Source: Rhodococcus maanshanensis NBRC 100610 (GTDB taxonomy: Bacteria > Actinomycetota > Actinomycetes > Mycobacteriales > Mycobacteriaceae). Taken from it: a stretch of DNA of 64,000 nt. Numbering within the stretch: position 1 is the stretch's first letter; each line of letters opens with the position of its first letter. A program made the position numbers and the translations under genes. Positions 49,629 to 59,231 of the stretch are shown here, one piece after another. Under the pieces are notes generated by a model. That model had not been told where the DNA came from. It searched no databases and was given only the letters and a program-made list of their open reading frames with translations. The DNA lies in the NCBI RefSeq assembly GCF_001894865.1, contig NZ_BCXA01000024.1:1-64000 (forward strand), read 5' to 3'.

Positions 49629-50421
49629 CCTTCCCGATCGTGCGGGCCAGGATCGGGCGCACGATCGGCTCCACGATGCCGCCTGCGCGCACGAGCACCC
49701 GGGTGAGCGGGTCGATCGCGATGTGGTGGCGGCCCTTGTCGATGCCGGCGATCACGGCCGCCGCCACCACGTCCGCGGAGACCGGGGTGATCGCGCCCGA
49801 CACCGCCACGGTCTCCGGCGGTTTGCGGGAGTTCTCCACCTCGAAGCCCGGGGTGTCGGTGTCCGGGGGATACAGCACGGCGACCGTGACCCCCGCGGGC
49901 CCGACCTCGTAGCGCAGGCAGTGCGCGAGCTGGTGCACCGCGGCCTTGGTCGGTCCGTAACCGGTGTATCCGACGACCCCGATCATGCCCGCCGTGGAAC
50001 TGGTCAGCACCAGGTGGCCGCGACCACGGGACACCATCCCGGGCAGCACCGCCCGCGCGGCGTGCACCGCGCCCAGGTAGTTCAGTCGCATCTGCGACTC
50101 GAATTCGTCGATCGGCACCTCCAGGAACCGCCCGGGCAGCGCGGTCCCGGCACAGGCGATGAGGACGTCGCAGGGGCCGGAGCGCCGCTCCAGTTCGTCG
50201 ACCGCCTTCTGGAGTCCGTCCGGATCGGTGACGTCGGCGGACGCCCAGGCCGCGCCGATCGGCTCGGCGGTGGCCCGCAGCGGTTCCTCGCCGCGGGCGA
50301 TGATCGACACGGCGGCGCCCCGTGCCCTCGCGGCACGGGCGACCGCGGCACCGATGCCCTGCGAGCCTCCCGTCACCATGACGTGCGCGCGCTGCCAGTC
50401 GAACGGGGTTCTCTTCGCCAC
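49600..50421 (-). CDS. SDR oxidoreductase, 3-ketosphinganine-reductase-like
   Basis: The 273-residue protein has TGGSQGIG for NAD(P) binding, catalytic Ser in TSSTAG and YxxxK in YGPTK. The long C-terminal part (YPPDTDTPGFEVENSRKPPETVAVSG) is the hallmark of the 3-ketodihydrosphingosine reductase-like SDR branch. The substrate in this organism is not known. GTG start at 50421. Confidence 0.88.
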   Translation of the reverse strand: MAKRTPFDWQRAHVMVTGGSQGIGAAVARAARARGAAVSIIARGEEPLRATAEPIGAAWASADVTDPDGLQKAVDELERRSGPCDVLIACAGTALPGRFLEVPIDEFESQMRLNYLGAVHAARAVLPGMVSRGRGHLVLTSSTAGMIGVVGYTGYGPTKAAVHQLAHCLRYEVGPAGVTVAVLYPPDTDTPGFEVENSRKPPETVAVSGAITPVSADVVAAAVIAGIDKGRHHIAIDPLTRVLVRAGGIVEPIVRPILARTIGKARAASTAPS

Positions 50422-50536
50422 TGCGCGAGCGTACGACTTCGGTCACAAATGGTGGTCGGTTCTGTCATTCGGTTTCGGGGCGGCACTGCGTAGTGTGCGA
50501 GGGAGTATTCACATCGAGTCGATTAGAGGTGTCCGG

Positions 50537-51577
50537 GTGCGAGTCGGAATGCAGATCACCTACAGCGGCGGGTTCGCCGAGACGGTCGCGGAGGTCGCCG
50601 ACCTCGAGCGCGCCGGCCTCGACATCGCGTTCATCGCGGAGGCGTACTCCTACGACGCGGTCAGCCAGCTCGGCTTCCTCGCGGCGAAGACCTCGCGGAT
50701 CGAGCTCGCGTCGGGCATCTTCCAGATCTACACCAGGACGCCGTCGCTGATGGCGATGACCGCCGCGGGCCTCGACTTCGTCTCGGACGGCCGGTTCGTG
50801 CTCGGTCTCGGTGCGTCGGGACCGCAGGTGATCGAGGGCTTCCACGGCGTGCCGTACACCGCTCCGCTCGGCCGGACCCGCGAGATCGTCGACATCTGCC
50901 GGCAGGTGTGGAGGCGCGAGAAGGTCCAGTACGACGGCAAGTACTACCAGATCCCGCTGCCCGCGGACAAGGGCACCGGACTCGGCAAGCCGCTCAAGCT
51001 GATCAACCACCCCGTGCGCGATCGCATCCCGATCGTCATCGCCGCGCTCGGCCCGAAGAACGTCGCGCTGACCGCCGAGATCGCCGAGGGCTGGCAGCCG
51101 ATCTTCTTCGATCCCGAGCGCGCGAACGACGTGTGGGGCGAGTCCCTCGCGCAGGGCAAGGCCAAGCGCGACCCCAGCCTGGGCGAGCTGCAGATCTACG
51201 CGGGCCCCGCGCTGGCGATCGGCGACGACGTGGACCACCTGCTCGAGTGGGTCAAGCCGAGCCTGGCCCTCTACATCGGCGGCATGGGCGCGAAGGGCAA
51301 GAACTTCTACAACGACCTGGCCTGCCGCTACGGCTACGAGAAGGAAGCCGCCTCGATCCAGGAGCTGTACCTGTCCGGCAAGAAGGCGGAGGCCGTCGCG
51401 GCCGTGCCGGACGAGCTCGTGCGCGCGATCTCGCTGATCGGCCCCGCCGGATACGTCAAGGAGCGGGTCGCGGCGTTCGCCGAGGCGGGCGTCACCACGC
51501 TGACCGTGAGCCCGTTGGCGGGCGATTCCGCCGGCCGCGTCGCGCTGATCGACCAGTTCCGCAAGCTCGTCGACTGA
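50537..51577 (+). CDS. LLM-class F420-dependent oxidoreductase
   Basis: The 346-residue protein is a luciferase-like monooxygenase-fold protein: MQITYSGGFAETVAEVADLE, IAFIAEAYSYDAV, RFVLGLGASGPQVIEGFHGV and GRTREIVDICR. The sequence type matches mycobacterial F420-dependent enzymes rather than FMN luciferases. The start is the GTG at 50537, so the protein begins just before its first beta strand; a longer upstream frame has no similarity. A strong hairpin follows the stop. Confidence 0.9.
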   Translation: MRVGMQITYSGGFAETVAEVADLERAGLDIAFIAEAYSYDAVSQLGFLAAKTSRIELASGIFQIYTRTPSLMAMTAAGLDFVSDGRFVLGLGASGPQVIEGFHGVPYTAPLGRTREIVDICRQVWRREKVQYDGKYYQIPLPADKGTGLGKPLKLINHPVRDRIPIVIAALGPKNVALTAEIAEGWQPIFFDPERANDVWGESLAQGKAKRDPSLGELQIYAGPALAIGDDVDHLLEWVKPSLALYIGGMGAKGKNFYNDLACRYGYEKEAASIQELYLSGKKAEAVAAVPDELVRAISLIGPAGYVKERVAAFAEAGVTTLTVSPLAGDSAGRVALIDQFRKLVD

Positions 51578-51578
51578 C

Positions 51579-51641
51579 CGTCGAGTGTGCACCTCCCGTC
51601 GTCGCTCATCGGGCGATGCACCGGGAGGTGCACACTCGACG
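51579..51641. repeat. Perfect 20-bp inverted repeat after the LLM gene
   Basis: GTCGAGTGTGCACCTCCCG (51580-51598) is the exact reverse complement of 51622-51640, and one more outer pair extends it. The 23-base loop holds a further small inverted TCGC/GCGA. It starts 2 bases after the LLM stop. It may be a terminator; the arms are unusually long and perfect. Confidence 0.85.
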
Positions 51642-51679
51642 CGCCTGCGCGGCCGGCCGCCGGTGCCTATTGTCAGGGC

Positions 51680-52465
51680 ATGCGCCCCTTGATGGTCGCG
51701 ACCGTCCGTTCGGAGTGGGTGCGAGCGTGGCGGTGGCCCGCACAGGTGCCGATGACGGTGCTTGGCAATGCGGCGCTCGTCTGCGTCGCCTGGTTCGTCA
51801 TCCCGCGCAGCTGGCTGTTCGACTTCACCGGCGCGTGGGGCTTCCCGATCGCCCTGGCCGGGTGGATGTACGCCGACGTGTCCGCGACCAACGTGCTGGG
51901 ACAGGACCCCGCCGACGCGCTGAGCGTGCTGTCCGACGGCGCTGCGCTCGAACGGCTGCTGCGGGCCAAGACCATCGTGCTGTGGCTGATGGTGGCACCG
52001 GCCTGCGCGGCGGTCGCCCTCGCTCTCGGGGTCGCCGAACACGACCTGACGCTGGCCGCCCTGATGATGGTCGGGCTGTGCGTGATCCCGCTCGGTCCGC
52101 TGGCGCTGTCCGGCTGGGTCGGCGTCGTCTTTCCCTATCACCAGCGGTCCCTGCGCTGGCGGTGGGCGAACCGGCGCCGGTTCCGGTCGGTCGTGGCGCG
52201 CTGGCTGATCCTGGTGGTGCTGCCGTACGGGGTGTTCCCGGCCGCGATCGTCGTGGTCCTCGCGGTGCCCCTGCTGATGTTCCACCTGCTGCCCCCGTTC
52301 GACGTCGGGGCGGTGCTGACCGCGGACGGACGGGTCGGGTTCGTGTTGTCGGCGAGCGTGGTGTCGGTGCTCGCCTGGTTCGCGGCGATCCGAGGGACGG
52401 CGTTCCTGGCGGGTCGCCGGGCGGGGCGCCTGACCGATTACCTCGGCGACGCCGAGCGGGGCTGA
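51680..52465 (+). CDS. Polytopic membrane protein of unknown function
   Basis: The 261-residue protein has about six TM helices, with an N-terminal RSEWVRAWRWP segment like those of ABC-2-type permeases. No ATPase is adjacent. ATG 51680 is the first plausible start after the long inverted repeat. Not recognised further. Confidence 0.72.
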   Translation: MRPLMVATVRSEWVRAWRWPAQVPMTVLGNAALVCVAWFVIPRSWLFDFTGAWGFPIALAGWMYADVSATNVLGQDPADALSVLSDGAALERLLRAKTIVLWLMVAPACAAVALALGVAEHDLTLAALMMVGLCVIPLGPLALSGWVGVVFPYHQRSLRWRWANRRRFRSVVARWLILVVLPYGVFPAAIVVVLAVPLLMFHLLPPFDVGAVLTADGRVGFVLSASVVSVLAWFAAIRGTAFLAGRRAGRLTDYLGDAERG

Positions 52466-52552
52466 GGCCGGCTCCACTCGGGGTATCTCGGGGTGTGAAT
52501 CTGGGTGTCTTCCTGGATGTGTCGGCCCGGCAGGCAGGCGAGCATCGGTGGC

Positions 52553-54064
52553 ATGGAGAAAACACGCGTTCGGTGGCTGCGGGTGATCGGTGGCCTGTTC
52601 GCCGCCGTCGCCATCGTGTTCGGTGTGGTGGCCGGCGGTGTCGTCTATGCGTGGCAGAGCGCCAGGGTGGACACCGTGGGTCAGGTGCGGTTCGACCGGC
52701 CCCTGTCGATTCCACCACTCGCGGCATCCACCGTCGTCCCGGACGGGACCAGGGTGTTCGACCTCGAACTGCGCAGCGGCACCACCGACCTCGGACACGG
52801 CCCCGGCACCGAGACCTGGGGCGTGAACGGCTCCTACCTCGGCCCCACGGTGCGCGCGGAGCGCGGCGAGCCGGTCCGGATGAAGGTGCGAAACGGGCTC
52901 GACGAGGCCAGCACGCTGCATTGGCACGGCATGCACCTGCCCGCGGCCATGGACGGCGGGCCGCATCAGATGGTCGATCCCGGCACCACCTGGTCGCCGC
53001 ACTGGACCGTCGATCAGCCCGCGGCCACGCTGTGGTATCACCCGCACCTGCACGGGGCGACAGCCGAGCACGTCTACCGCGGCGTCGCGGGCATGTTCCT
53101 CGTCGACGACCCGGCCGGGCCGGTCCTGCCGGACCGATACGGCATCGACGACGTCCCGGTGATCGTGCAGGACAAGAAGTTCGACGGGGACCGACTGGAC
53201 GACGGCGCGGCGATGTTCAGCGACACCGGGGTGCTCGGCGACGAGGTGCTCGTGAACGGCACTCCCGGGCCATATCTCGACGTCACCACGGAGCGGGTGC
53301 GGCTGCGGCTGCTCAACGCGTCCAACGCGCGGGTGTACCGGTTCGGGTTCGACACCGGACTCGGATTCGCGCTCATCGGTACCGACGGCGGGCTGTTGCC
53401 GAAACCCGTTGGGATGAGCAGCCTTCAACTCTCGCCCGGTGAACGCGCGGAGATCGTGGTCGCCGTTCCGGCGGGCACGTCCCCGGTGTTGCGTAGTTCA
53501 CCGCCCGACCTCGGTGCGGATTTCTGGGGCACCCGGTTCGGAGGTGGTGCGGACACCATGGACATCCTGCAGCTGCGTGCGGCCGACCGGCTCGACTCGA
53601 ATGCCGTCGTTCCGAGTTCTCTTGCCGCGCAACCCGATCTGGGGTCCCCGAGCGTGACCCGGCGGTTCGACCTGACCAGTTCGACGCAGATCAACGGGAA
53701 GCCGATGGACATGGGACGGATCGACGAGGTGGTCACGGTCGGGACGACCGAGGTATGGGAGGTGCGCAACGTGAGCGGGGGAGTGCACAACTTTCACGTC
53801 CATGACGTGCAGTTCCAGGTGCTCGGCACGGACGATCCCGCGCTGACCGGGCCGAAGGACACCGTCTATGTGCCGCCCGGGCGCACCCTGCGACTGCTGA
53901 TGCGGTTCACCGACTTCTCCGATCCGTCGACCCCGTACATGTTCCACTGCCACCTGCTCCGGCACGAGGACAACGGGCTGATGGGACAGTTCGTGGTCGT
54001 GGAACCGGGCCAGCAGCCGGTGCCGCCGTTGCCGCAGGCGGGCGCCGTGCGCGGCCACCACTGA
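52553..54064 (+). CDS. Multicopper oxidase, membrane-anchored or exported
   Basis: The 503-residue protein has one N-terminal hydrophobic helix (VIGGLFAAVAIVFGVVAGGVVYAW). Copper motifs are complete: HWHGMH, WYHPHLHG, HNFHVHDVQFQVL and FHCHLLRHEDNGLMG. The layout matches CotA/CueO-like oxidases, which oxidise Cu(I), Fe(II) or phenols at the cell surface. Together with the copper locus at 5-9 kb this gives two envelope copper systems in the window. Confidence 0.93.
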   Translation: MEKTRVRWLRVIGGLFAAVAIVFGVVAGGVVYAWQSARVDTVGQVRFDRPLSIPPLAASTVVPDGTRVFDLELRSGTTDLGHGPGTETWGVNGSYLGPTVRAERGEPVRMKVRNGLDEASTLHWHGMHLPAAMDGGPHQMVDPGTTWSPHWTVDQPAATLWYHPHLHGATAEHVYRGVAGMFLVDDPAGPVLPDRYGIDDVPVIVQDKKFDGDRLDDGAAMFSDTGVLGDEVLVNGTPGPYLDVTTERVRLRLLNASNARVYRFGFDTGLGFALIGTDGGLLPKPVGMSSLQLSPGERAEIVVAVPAGTSPVLRSSPPDLGADFWGTRFGGGADTMDILQLRAADRLDSNAVVPSSLAAQPDLGSPSVTRRFDLTSSTQINGKPMDMGRIDEVVTVGTTEVWEVRNVSGGVHNFHVHDVQFQVLGTDDPALTGPKDTVYVPPGRTLRLLMRFTDFSDPSTPYMFHCHLLRHEDNGLMGQFVVVEPGQQPVPPLPQAGAVRGHH

Positions 54065-54169
54065 ACATTTGGGAAAGTTCCGGGTCGAATCCGAATGAGG
54101 ACCGTTCCTGGCCGCAATCGGCGTGAGACTCGAGGTGTCGCTCAGTCAACCCGAAACGAAGGACAGGTC

Positions 54170-54544
54170 ATGGACATCAAGCTCGAACTGGTCGCGATCC
54201 CCGTCACCGACATCGACCGGGCCAAGGAGTTCTACGTCCGCCTCGGTTTCAACGCGGACCACGACCACACCGTCAACGAGGACCTCCGCTTCGTCCAGCT
54301 CACGCCGCCCGGGTCGGCCTGCTCGATCTGCATCGGCAAGGGCATCACCGATGCCGAGCCCGGCTCTGTCGTCGGCATGCAGGTGGTGGTCAAGGACATC
54401 GAGGAAGCCGAGCGCGAGTTCAAGAGCCGCGGCATCGACATCACCCCGATCGACCGCCAGCCGTGGGGCAACTTCGTGTACTTCAGCGATCCCGACGGAA
54501 ACAAGTGGGCGGTCCAGGAGATCGTGGTCCCGGACCTCGGGTAG
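54170..54544 (+). CDS. VOC-superfamily (glyoxalase-like) protein
   Basis: The 124-residue protein has a paired beta-alpha-beta-beta-beta fold: VAIPVTDIDRAKEFYVRLGF and VVVKDIEEAEREFKSRGI...VYFSDPDGNKWAVQE. The start ATG 54170 has an AAGGACAGG ribosome-binding sequence. Substrate unknown; common as detoxification or resistance enzymes. Confidence 0.9.
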   Translation: MDIKLELVAIPVTDIDRAKEFYVRLGFNADHDHTVNEDLRFVQLTPPGSACSICIGKGITDAEPGSVVGMQVVVKDIEEAEREFKSRGIDITPIDRQPWGNFVYFSDPDGNKWAVQEIVVPDLG

Positions 54545-54576
54545 GTGACCAGCGCAACAGCGATCGGTCCGCAACA

Positions 54577-54590
54577 GTGACCTTTGACTC
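54577..54590. promoter_or_regulatory. Weak DosR-like motif upstream of the USP gene
   Basis: GTGACCTTTGACTC resembles the centre of the DosR box (GGGACTWWAGTCCC) at most positions. It lies 67-81 bases before the USP start. Weak by itself; considered because a DevR homologue is 2 kb away and USPs are classic DosR targets. Confidence 0.3.
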
Positions 54591-54657
54591 TGACGGCGCG
54601 CAGGCAAATTCAGGACAATGGTCCGGGCAGACCAATCGTGATCGTGAAGGGAGAACC

Positions 54658-55560
54658 ATGAGCGCAGGAAAGCCCATCGTGGTGGGTGTGGACGGATCGG
54701 AGTCCTCGACGGCGGCGGTGGCGTGGGCGGCACGCACCGCGGCGATGAGGAAGACGCCGCTGGTCCTCGTGTCGGTGGTGCACGTTCCTGCGTACTACTA
54801 CTCCGAGCCCTATCTCGCCCGAGGCTACGGAGACGACCTCAAGAACGCGGGCCGCGCCCACCTGGACTCCGCGGCGGTGCTCGCCGCGCAGGCCGTGGAC
54901 GGCCTCGCGCCGGTCGACATCAGCACCAAGCTGCACGAGGGACAGATCGCGGAGACGCTGCTGCAGTACTCGGACGGCGCGACCATGATCGTGCTCGGGT
55001 CGCGAGGTCTCGGGGAGTTCACCGGCGCGCTGATGGGGTCGGTCACCGTCGCGGTGTCCTCGCACTCGACGGCTCCGGTCGCGGTGGTCCGCGGCCGCAC
55101 GCTGGACGGCAGGCCGCCGACCGAGGGCCCCGTCGTCGTCGGGGTCGACGGCTCGGAGGTCAGCGAGGCGGCCGTCGGGGTCGCGTTCGAAGAGGCCGCG
55201 ACCCGGCACGCCACGCTGGTCGCGGTCCACGTCTGGAGCGACGTGTCGGTCCAGCCCTCGCTGGGGGCGACCGCCGACGACCCGCACTGGAGCGGGATCC
55301 AGTCGTTCGAGGAGGCGGTGCTGTCCGAGCGGCTCGCCGGCTGGACCGAGCGATACCCCGACGTCCCCGTGCAGCGGGTCGTGGCAAGGGATCGCCCGGT
55401 CCGGGTGCTCAGCGAGTACGCGGAGCGCGCGCAGGTGCTGGTGGTCGGCAGCCACGGCCGCGGCGGTTTCAAGGGCATGCTGCTCGGCTCGACCAGCAAT
55501 GCGCTGATGCGTACCGCGGACTGCCCCGTGCTCATCGTCCGCCCGACGGACACGCCCTAG
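54658..55560 (+). CDS. Universal stress protein, tandem USP domains
   Basis: The 300-residue protein has two UspA domains. Domain 1 starts VVGVDGSESS and has the ATP-binding GSRGLGEFTGALMGSV; domain 2 starts VVVGVDGSEVS with GSHGRGGFKGMLLGST. This is the M. tuberculosis Rv2005c/Rv2623 type that binds ATP and is induced by hypoxia through DosR. A GGGAGA ribosome-binding sequence precedes ATG 54658. Confidence 0.93.
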   Translation: MSAGKPIVVGVDGSESSTAAVAWAARTAAMRKTPLVLVSVVHVPAYYYSEPYLARGYGDDLKNAGRAHLDSAAVLAAQAVDGLAPVDISTKLHEGQIAETLLQYSDGATMIVLGSRGLGEFTGALMGSVTVAVSSHSTAPVAVVRGRTLDGRPPTEGPVVVGVDGSEVSEAAVGVAFEEAATRHATLVAVHVWSDVSVQPSLGATADDPHWSGIQSFEEAVLSERLAGWTERYPDVPVQRVVARDRPVRVLSEYAERAQVLVVGSHGRGGFKGMLLGSTSNALMRTADCPVLIVRPTDTP

Positions 55561-55583
55561 CCCGACGCGCGGGCGGTCGGGAC

Positions 55584-55820
55584 TCAGCCGAAGTCCGCAA
55601 GACCGCCCGCGCGGAGCTGGGCCCACGCGTCGGCGGGGTGCACCCCGCGACGGACGGCGTCGTTCTCGATGAGCACCCCGAGCAGCACCGAGTTCATGAA
55701 CGCGAGGCCCTCCGCCTGGTGCTGGGTGGTCTTCGCCTCCGTCCACCGCATGACGTTGCCCCGCTTGGCGGCCGCCGCCATCTCCAGCACCGCGTCGAAC
55801 ATCGCCGACGTCTCGCTCAT
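55584..55820 (-). CDS. Small protein coupled to the desaturase
   Basis: The 78-residue protein is largely helical (MFDAVLEMAAAAKRGNVMRW; AFMNSVLLGVLIENDAVRRG). Its ATG overlaps the desaturase stop (ATGA), so it is co-translated. Family not recognised. Confidence 0.7.
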   Translation of the reverse strand: MSETSAMFDAVLEMAAAAKRGNVMRWTEAKTTQHQAEGLAFMNSVLLGVLIENDAVRRGVHPADAWAQLRAGGLADFG

Positions 55821-56773
55821 CGCACGGACTCCTTCTCCTCGTCGCGGGCGGCCGCGCGCGCGAGCGCGCGATCGCGGGCGTCCTCGAATCGCTCCGCGTC
55901 GGCCTGCAGGTCGACGAGAAAGCGCTCCAGCCGTTCACGCTGTTCCTCACCCTCAGCGGTGAAGTCGTTGCGCTCGAAGATCTTCCAGGTGCGCAGTACC
56001 GGCAGGACCACGTCGTCGAGGTGCTGGCGGAGGTCGTAGATACCGCCCTTCGCGATCAGCACCGCGTTGCGGCGGAAACCCGGCATCCCGGAGCCCGGCA
56101 TCTGGAAGTTGGTCAGCACCTTGGTGATCGCCCGGATGGTCTGATCGGGTGCCACGTCGAGGGCGGCCCCGCAGATGTTGCGATAGAACATCATGTGCAG
56201 GTTCTCGTCGGCCGCGACGCGCGCGAGCATGCGGTCCGCGATCGGGTCACCGCAGGCCTTGCCGGTGTTGCGGTGCGAGACCCGGGTCGCCAGCTCCTGG
56301 AACGTCACGTACGAGACCGAGTCGAGCAGTCCGGCGTTCCCCCCGGACGCGAATCCGTTGGTCATGTGGGACATCCTGGCGTTCTCCAGCGCCACCGGGT
56401 CGACGCCGCGGGTGACCACCAGATAGTCCCGCATGACGATCGAGTGCTTGTTCTCCTCCGCCGTCCACCGGCCCACCCAGGTGCCCCAGGCCCCGTCGAG
56501 GGAGAAGTGCTCGGCGATCTCGCGGTGGTACGAGGGCAGGTTGTCCTCGGTGAGCAGGTTCGTGATCATCGCGGCCTTCGCGGTGTCGCTGAGCGTGGAC
56601 TGGCCCGGGTCCCAGTCGGTGCCACCGAGCGCGGCGAAGTTCTGCCCGTCGTCCCACGGCACGTAGTCGTGCGGATGCCAGTCCTTGGTCATCGACAGGT
56701 GCCGGTGCACGTTCTCCTCGGCCACGGCCTCCAGTTCGTGCAGCAATTCGAGCTCGGTCAGTTCGCGGGTCAC
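55817..56773 (-). CDS. Acyl-ACP desaturase, DesA1/DesA2-like
   Basis: The 318-residue protein carries the two di-iron motifs of plant-type soluble desaturases: [13 protein letters not shown] and [12 protein letters not shown], with an early Glu in [13 protein letters not shown]. tuberculosis DesA1 and DesA2 belong here and act in mycolic/fatty acid unsaturation. It needs O2 and a ferredoxin-type donor. It is divergent from devR, with 101 bases between starts. Confidence 0.92.
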   Translation of the reverse strand: MTRELTELELLHELEAVAEENVHRHLSMTKDWHPHDYVPWDDGQNFAALGGTDWDPGQSTLSDTAKAAMITNLLTEDNLPSYHREIAEHFSLDGAWGTWVGRWTAEENKHSIVMRDYLVVTRGVDPVALENARMSHMTNGFASGGNAGLLDSVSYVTFQELATRVSHRNTGKACGDPIADRMLARVAADENLHMMFYRNICGAALDVAPDQTIRAITKVLTNFQMPGSGMPGFRRNAVLIAKGGIYDLRQHLDDVVLPVLRTWKIFERNDFTAEGEEQRERLERFLVDLQADAERFEDARDRALARAAARDEEKESVR

Positions 56774-56836
56774 GGTCGATCCCCATTCGCAGTGCCGGTG
56801 GTCCGCGTCAAGGATTCCCGGGACCGGTGGACCGGG

Positions 56837-56856
56837 CTAGGGCCGAAGGTCCCCGA
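56837..56856. promoter_or_regulatory. DosR/DevR-box-like palindrome upstream of devR
   Basis: CTAGGGCCGAAGGTCCCCGA keeps the GGG-C...GTCCC core of the DosR box (TTSGGGACTWWAGTCCCSAA). It ends 18 bases before the devR ATG and lies in the devR-desaturase divergent promoter. A weaker GGGAC-containing element is at 56819-56832. It suggests autoregulation. Confidence 0.55.
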
Positions 56857-56874
56857 TGTGCTGGGATCGATGCC

Positions 56875-57525
56875 ATGAGCATGCGGATCTTCCTGGTCGA
56901 CGACCACGAGATCGTACGCCGCGGTCTGGTGGACCTGCTCGCGGGCGTCCCCGACTTCACCGTGGTCGGCGAGGCGGCCTCGGTGGGTGAGGCGCTGGTG
57001 GCGGTGCCGAAGGCGGAGGTCGACGTCGCGGTGCTCGACGTCCGGTTGCCCGACGGCAGCGGCGTCGAACTGTGCAGGGACCTGCGCTCGGCGCAGCCGG
57101 ACCTGCGATGCCTGATGCTCACCTCGTACTCGGACGACGAGGCGCTGTTCGACGCGGTGATGGCCGGTGCCTCGGGGTACCTGCTCAAGCAGATCCTCGG
57201 CACGGACCTGGTCGCGGCCATCCGGATGGTCGGGGCAGGCGGCTCCCTGATCGACGCCGATGCCACCGCCGCGGTGCTGGGCCGGATCCGCGCGCAACGC
57301 GATCAGGGCGCCGCGGTGTCCGGGCTGTCGGAGCAGGAGCGGGCCGTGTTCGAGCTCATCGGCGAGGGGCTGACCAACCGGGAGATCGGCGGGCGCCTGT
57401 TCCTGGCAGAGAAGACCGTGAAGAACTACGTGTCCCGGATTCTGGCGAAGCTCGGCATGCAGCGACGGACCCAGGCCGCCGTGCTGGCCACCGAGCTGCG
57501 GGGCAGGCCGGGACGGGACCGCTAG
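56875..57525 (+). CDS. devR: DevR/DosR-like NarL-family response regulator
   Basis: The 216-residue protein starts [20 protein letters not shown] and closely follows M. tuberculosis DosR throughout. The phospho-acceptor Asp is in [11 protein letters not shown] (residue 55) and the LuxR-type HTH reads [37 protein letters not shown]. It is expected to drive a hypoxia/NO dormancy regulon. Start ATG 56875, giving MSM; the upstream frame extension is not family-like. It is convergent with devS, sharing stop-codon bases. Confidence 0.92.
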   Translation: MSMRIFLVDDHEIVRRGLVDLLAGVPDFTVVGEAASVGEALVAVPKAEVDVAVLDVRLPDGSGVELCRDLRSAQPDLRCLMLTSYSDDEALFDAVMAGASGYLLKQILGTDLVAAIRMVGAGGSLIDADATAAVLGRIRAQRDQGAAVSGLSEQERAVFELIGEGLTNREIGGRLFLAEKTVKNYVSRILAKLGMQRRTQAAVLATELRGRPGRDR

Positions 57526-59150
57526 CCGGGCCCGCCCATCGGCACCCGCCAGGTCAGGACGGTTCCGCCGCCCGCCGCCGCGGTCACCTCGCACCGCCCG
57601 GCGCACGTGGCCGCGCGACGGTCCAGGTTGGCCAGTCCGCTGCGTGGCTCGTCGCCCGCCATGCCGACCCCGTCATCGGTGATCGCGATCGTGAATTCGT
57701 CTGCGGCGGTGATGGATACGGCGATGGACGACGCGCTCGCGTGCCGCCGGGCGTTGCTCAGGCCCTCCCGCAGCACCGCCTCGGCGTGCGGGTGGACCGG
57801 CGCAGGGACCAGGGTGTCGATCGGTCCGGAGAACTGGACCGTCGGGGTGACCGCGGACTGTGGGGTGACCTCGCCGATCACGTCGAGCAGCCGCCTGCGC
57901 AGGCTCGTCTGGGTGGCGGCGTCGCCGGTCTGCAGGTCGAAGATCGTGGTCCGGATCTCCCGCACGGTCCGGTCGAGCTGCTCGACGGACCTGGCCAGCA
58001 CCTCGCCCTCGGGCGCGGGCAACGCGATGCTCTGCAGGCTCATGCCGGTGGCGAACAGGCGCTGGATGACGTTGTCGTGCAGGTCCCTTGCGATGCGGTC
58101 GCGGTCGGCGAGCACGTCGAGCAGCCGCTGCTGATTCTGCCGGTGCGCGAACTCCAGCGCGACCGCGGCCAGGTCCGCCATCGAGGCCAGCCTGCTGAGC
58201 TCGTCGGGTTCCCAGCCGTGTGCGCCTGTGCCGAGGGTCACCACCAGCGCGCCCTCGATGTGCTGCGGCCCGGACACGGGGAGGACCGCCGCCGGGCCCG
58301 AGCCCGAGGCGGGCTCGGTGAGCTGGGCCCGGCCGGTCCGGAGCGCCTCCGGGACAGGTGTGCCCGCGAGGACCGTCACCCCGTCGCCGTGCCGGTGGTC
58401 GGTGGTGGCCGCGACGATCGCCGTGCCGGACGAGGCATCGAGCAGCGTGACCGTCTCCGCGGAGGTCAGCTCCCTGACCCGCCGCACCAGCAGGTCGAGG
58501 GTCTCAGGGACGGACCCGCCGATCAGCAGGCTGGAGTTGATCGCCGCCACCGCGCGCAGCCAGCGTTCCCTCGTGCGGGACTCCTCGAACAGCCGCGCGT
58601 TGTCGACGGCGAGGGCCGCTGACTCGGCGAGCACGGTGAGGATCACCTCGTCCTCGTCGGTGAACTCCGGCGCGTCCCGCTTCTCGGTGAGGTAGATGCT
58701 GCCGAACGCCCGGCCGCGGACGATGATCGGGACGCCGAGGAAGCTGCTCATCGGCGGGTGGTTCGGCGGGAACCCGACCGACGCCGCGTGCCGGTCGAGT
58801 TCGCGGATCCGAACCGGCCGGGGGTCGTCGATGAGCAGCCCGAGCAGCCCGCGGCCCTCGGGCAGGTGGCCCATCGTCGCGCGTTCGTCCGCGCCGATCC
58901 CCTCGTAGACGAACTCGGACAGGCCGCCGCCGGGTGCTCGGACGCCGAGGGCGCCGTATCGGGCGCCGAGGAGCTGGGTGGCCGCCTGCACGATCCGCTG
59001 CAGGGTGGGGTCGAGTTCGAGACCCGCCCCCACCACGAGGGTCGCGCGGAGCAGGTCGCGCAGTTTCTCGGGTGACGTGACGACCTCGCTCAGCCGTCCG
59101 TGGACGTCGCTGAGCAGGGCGTTCAGGCCGTCGGCTGGAATTTCGACCAT
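57522..59150 (-). CDS. devS: DevS/DosS-like sensor histidine kinase
   Basis: The 542-residue protein has GAF-A (residues 40-190), GAF-B (200-335), then HisKA_3 with [17 protein letters not shown] (His 358) and HATPase_c ([16 protein letters not shown]). GAF-A follows M. tuberculosis DevS closely. The heme ligand His149 of DevS corresponds to His131 here (GFPPNHPPM), with Asn where DevS has Tyr before it. A heme-based redox/O2/NO sensor is therefore likely. It is encoded opposite to devR rather than in the same operon. Confidence 0.92.
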   Translation of the reverse strand: MVEIPADGLNALLSDVHGRLSEVVTSPEKLRDLLRATLVVGAGLELDPTLQRIVQAATQLLGARYGALGVRAPGGGLSEFVYEGIGADERATMGHLPEGRGLLGLLIDDPRPVRIRELDRHAASVGFPPNHPPMSSFLGVPIIVRGRAFGSIYLTEKRDAPEFTDEDEVILTVLAESAALAVDNARLFEESRTRERWLRAVAAINSSLLIGGSVPETLDLLVRRVRELTSAETVTLLDASSGTAIVAATTDHRHGDGVTVLAGTPVPEALRTGRAQLTEPASGSGPAAVLPVSGPQHIEGALVVTLGTGAHGWEPDELSRLASMADLAAVALEFAHRQNQQRLLDVLADRDRIARDLHDNVIQRLFATGMSLQSIALPAPEGEVLARSVEQLDRTVREIRTTIFDLQTGDAATQTSLRRRLLDVIGEVTPQSAVTPTVQFSGPIDTLVPAPVHPHAEAVLREGLSNARRHASASSIAVSITAADEFTIAITDDGVGMAGDEPRSGLANLDRRAATCAGRCEVTAAAGGGTVLTWRVPMGGPG

Positions 59151-59231
59151 GGGCCGCAGCGTAGTCGCTGTAACGGAAACAGACCGGTTCCGATGCTTTT
59201 GGTAGCTAACCCTTCGGTAAAAGGAGCCTCA

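Noticed and set aside
50465-53428. 987-codon open frame on the - strand
   Set aside because: Antisense to the LLM, membrane and multicopper oxidase genes; composition is typical of a high-GC shadow frame.
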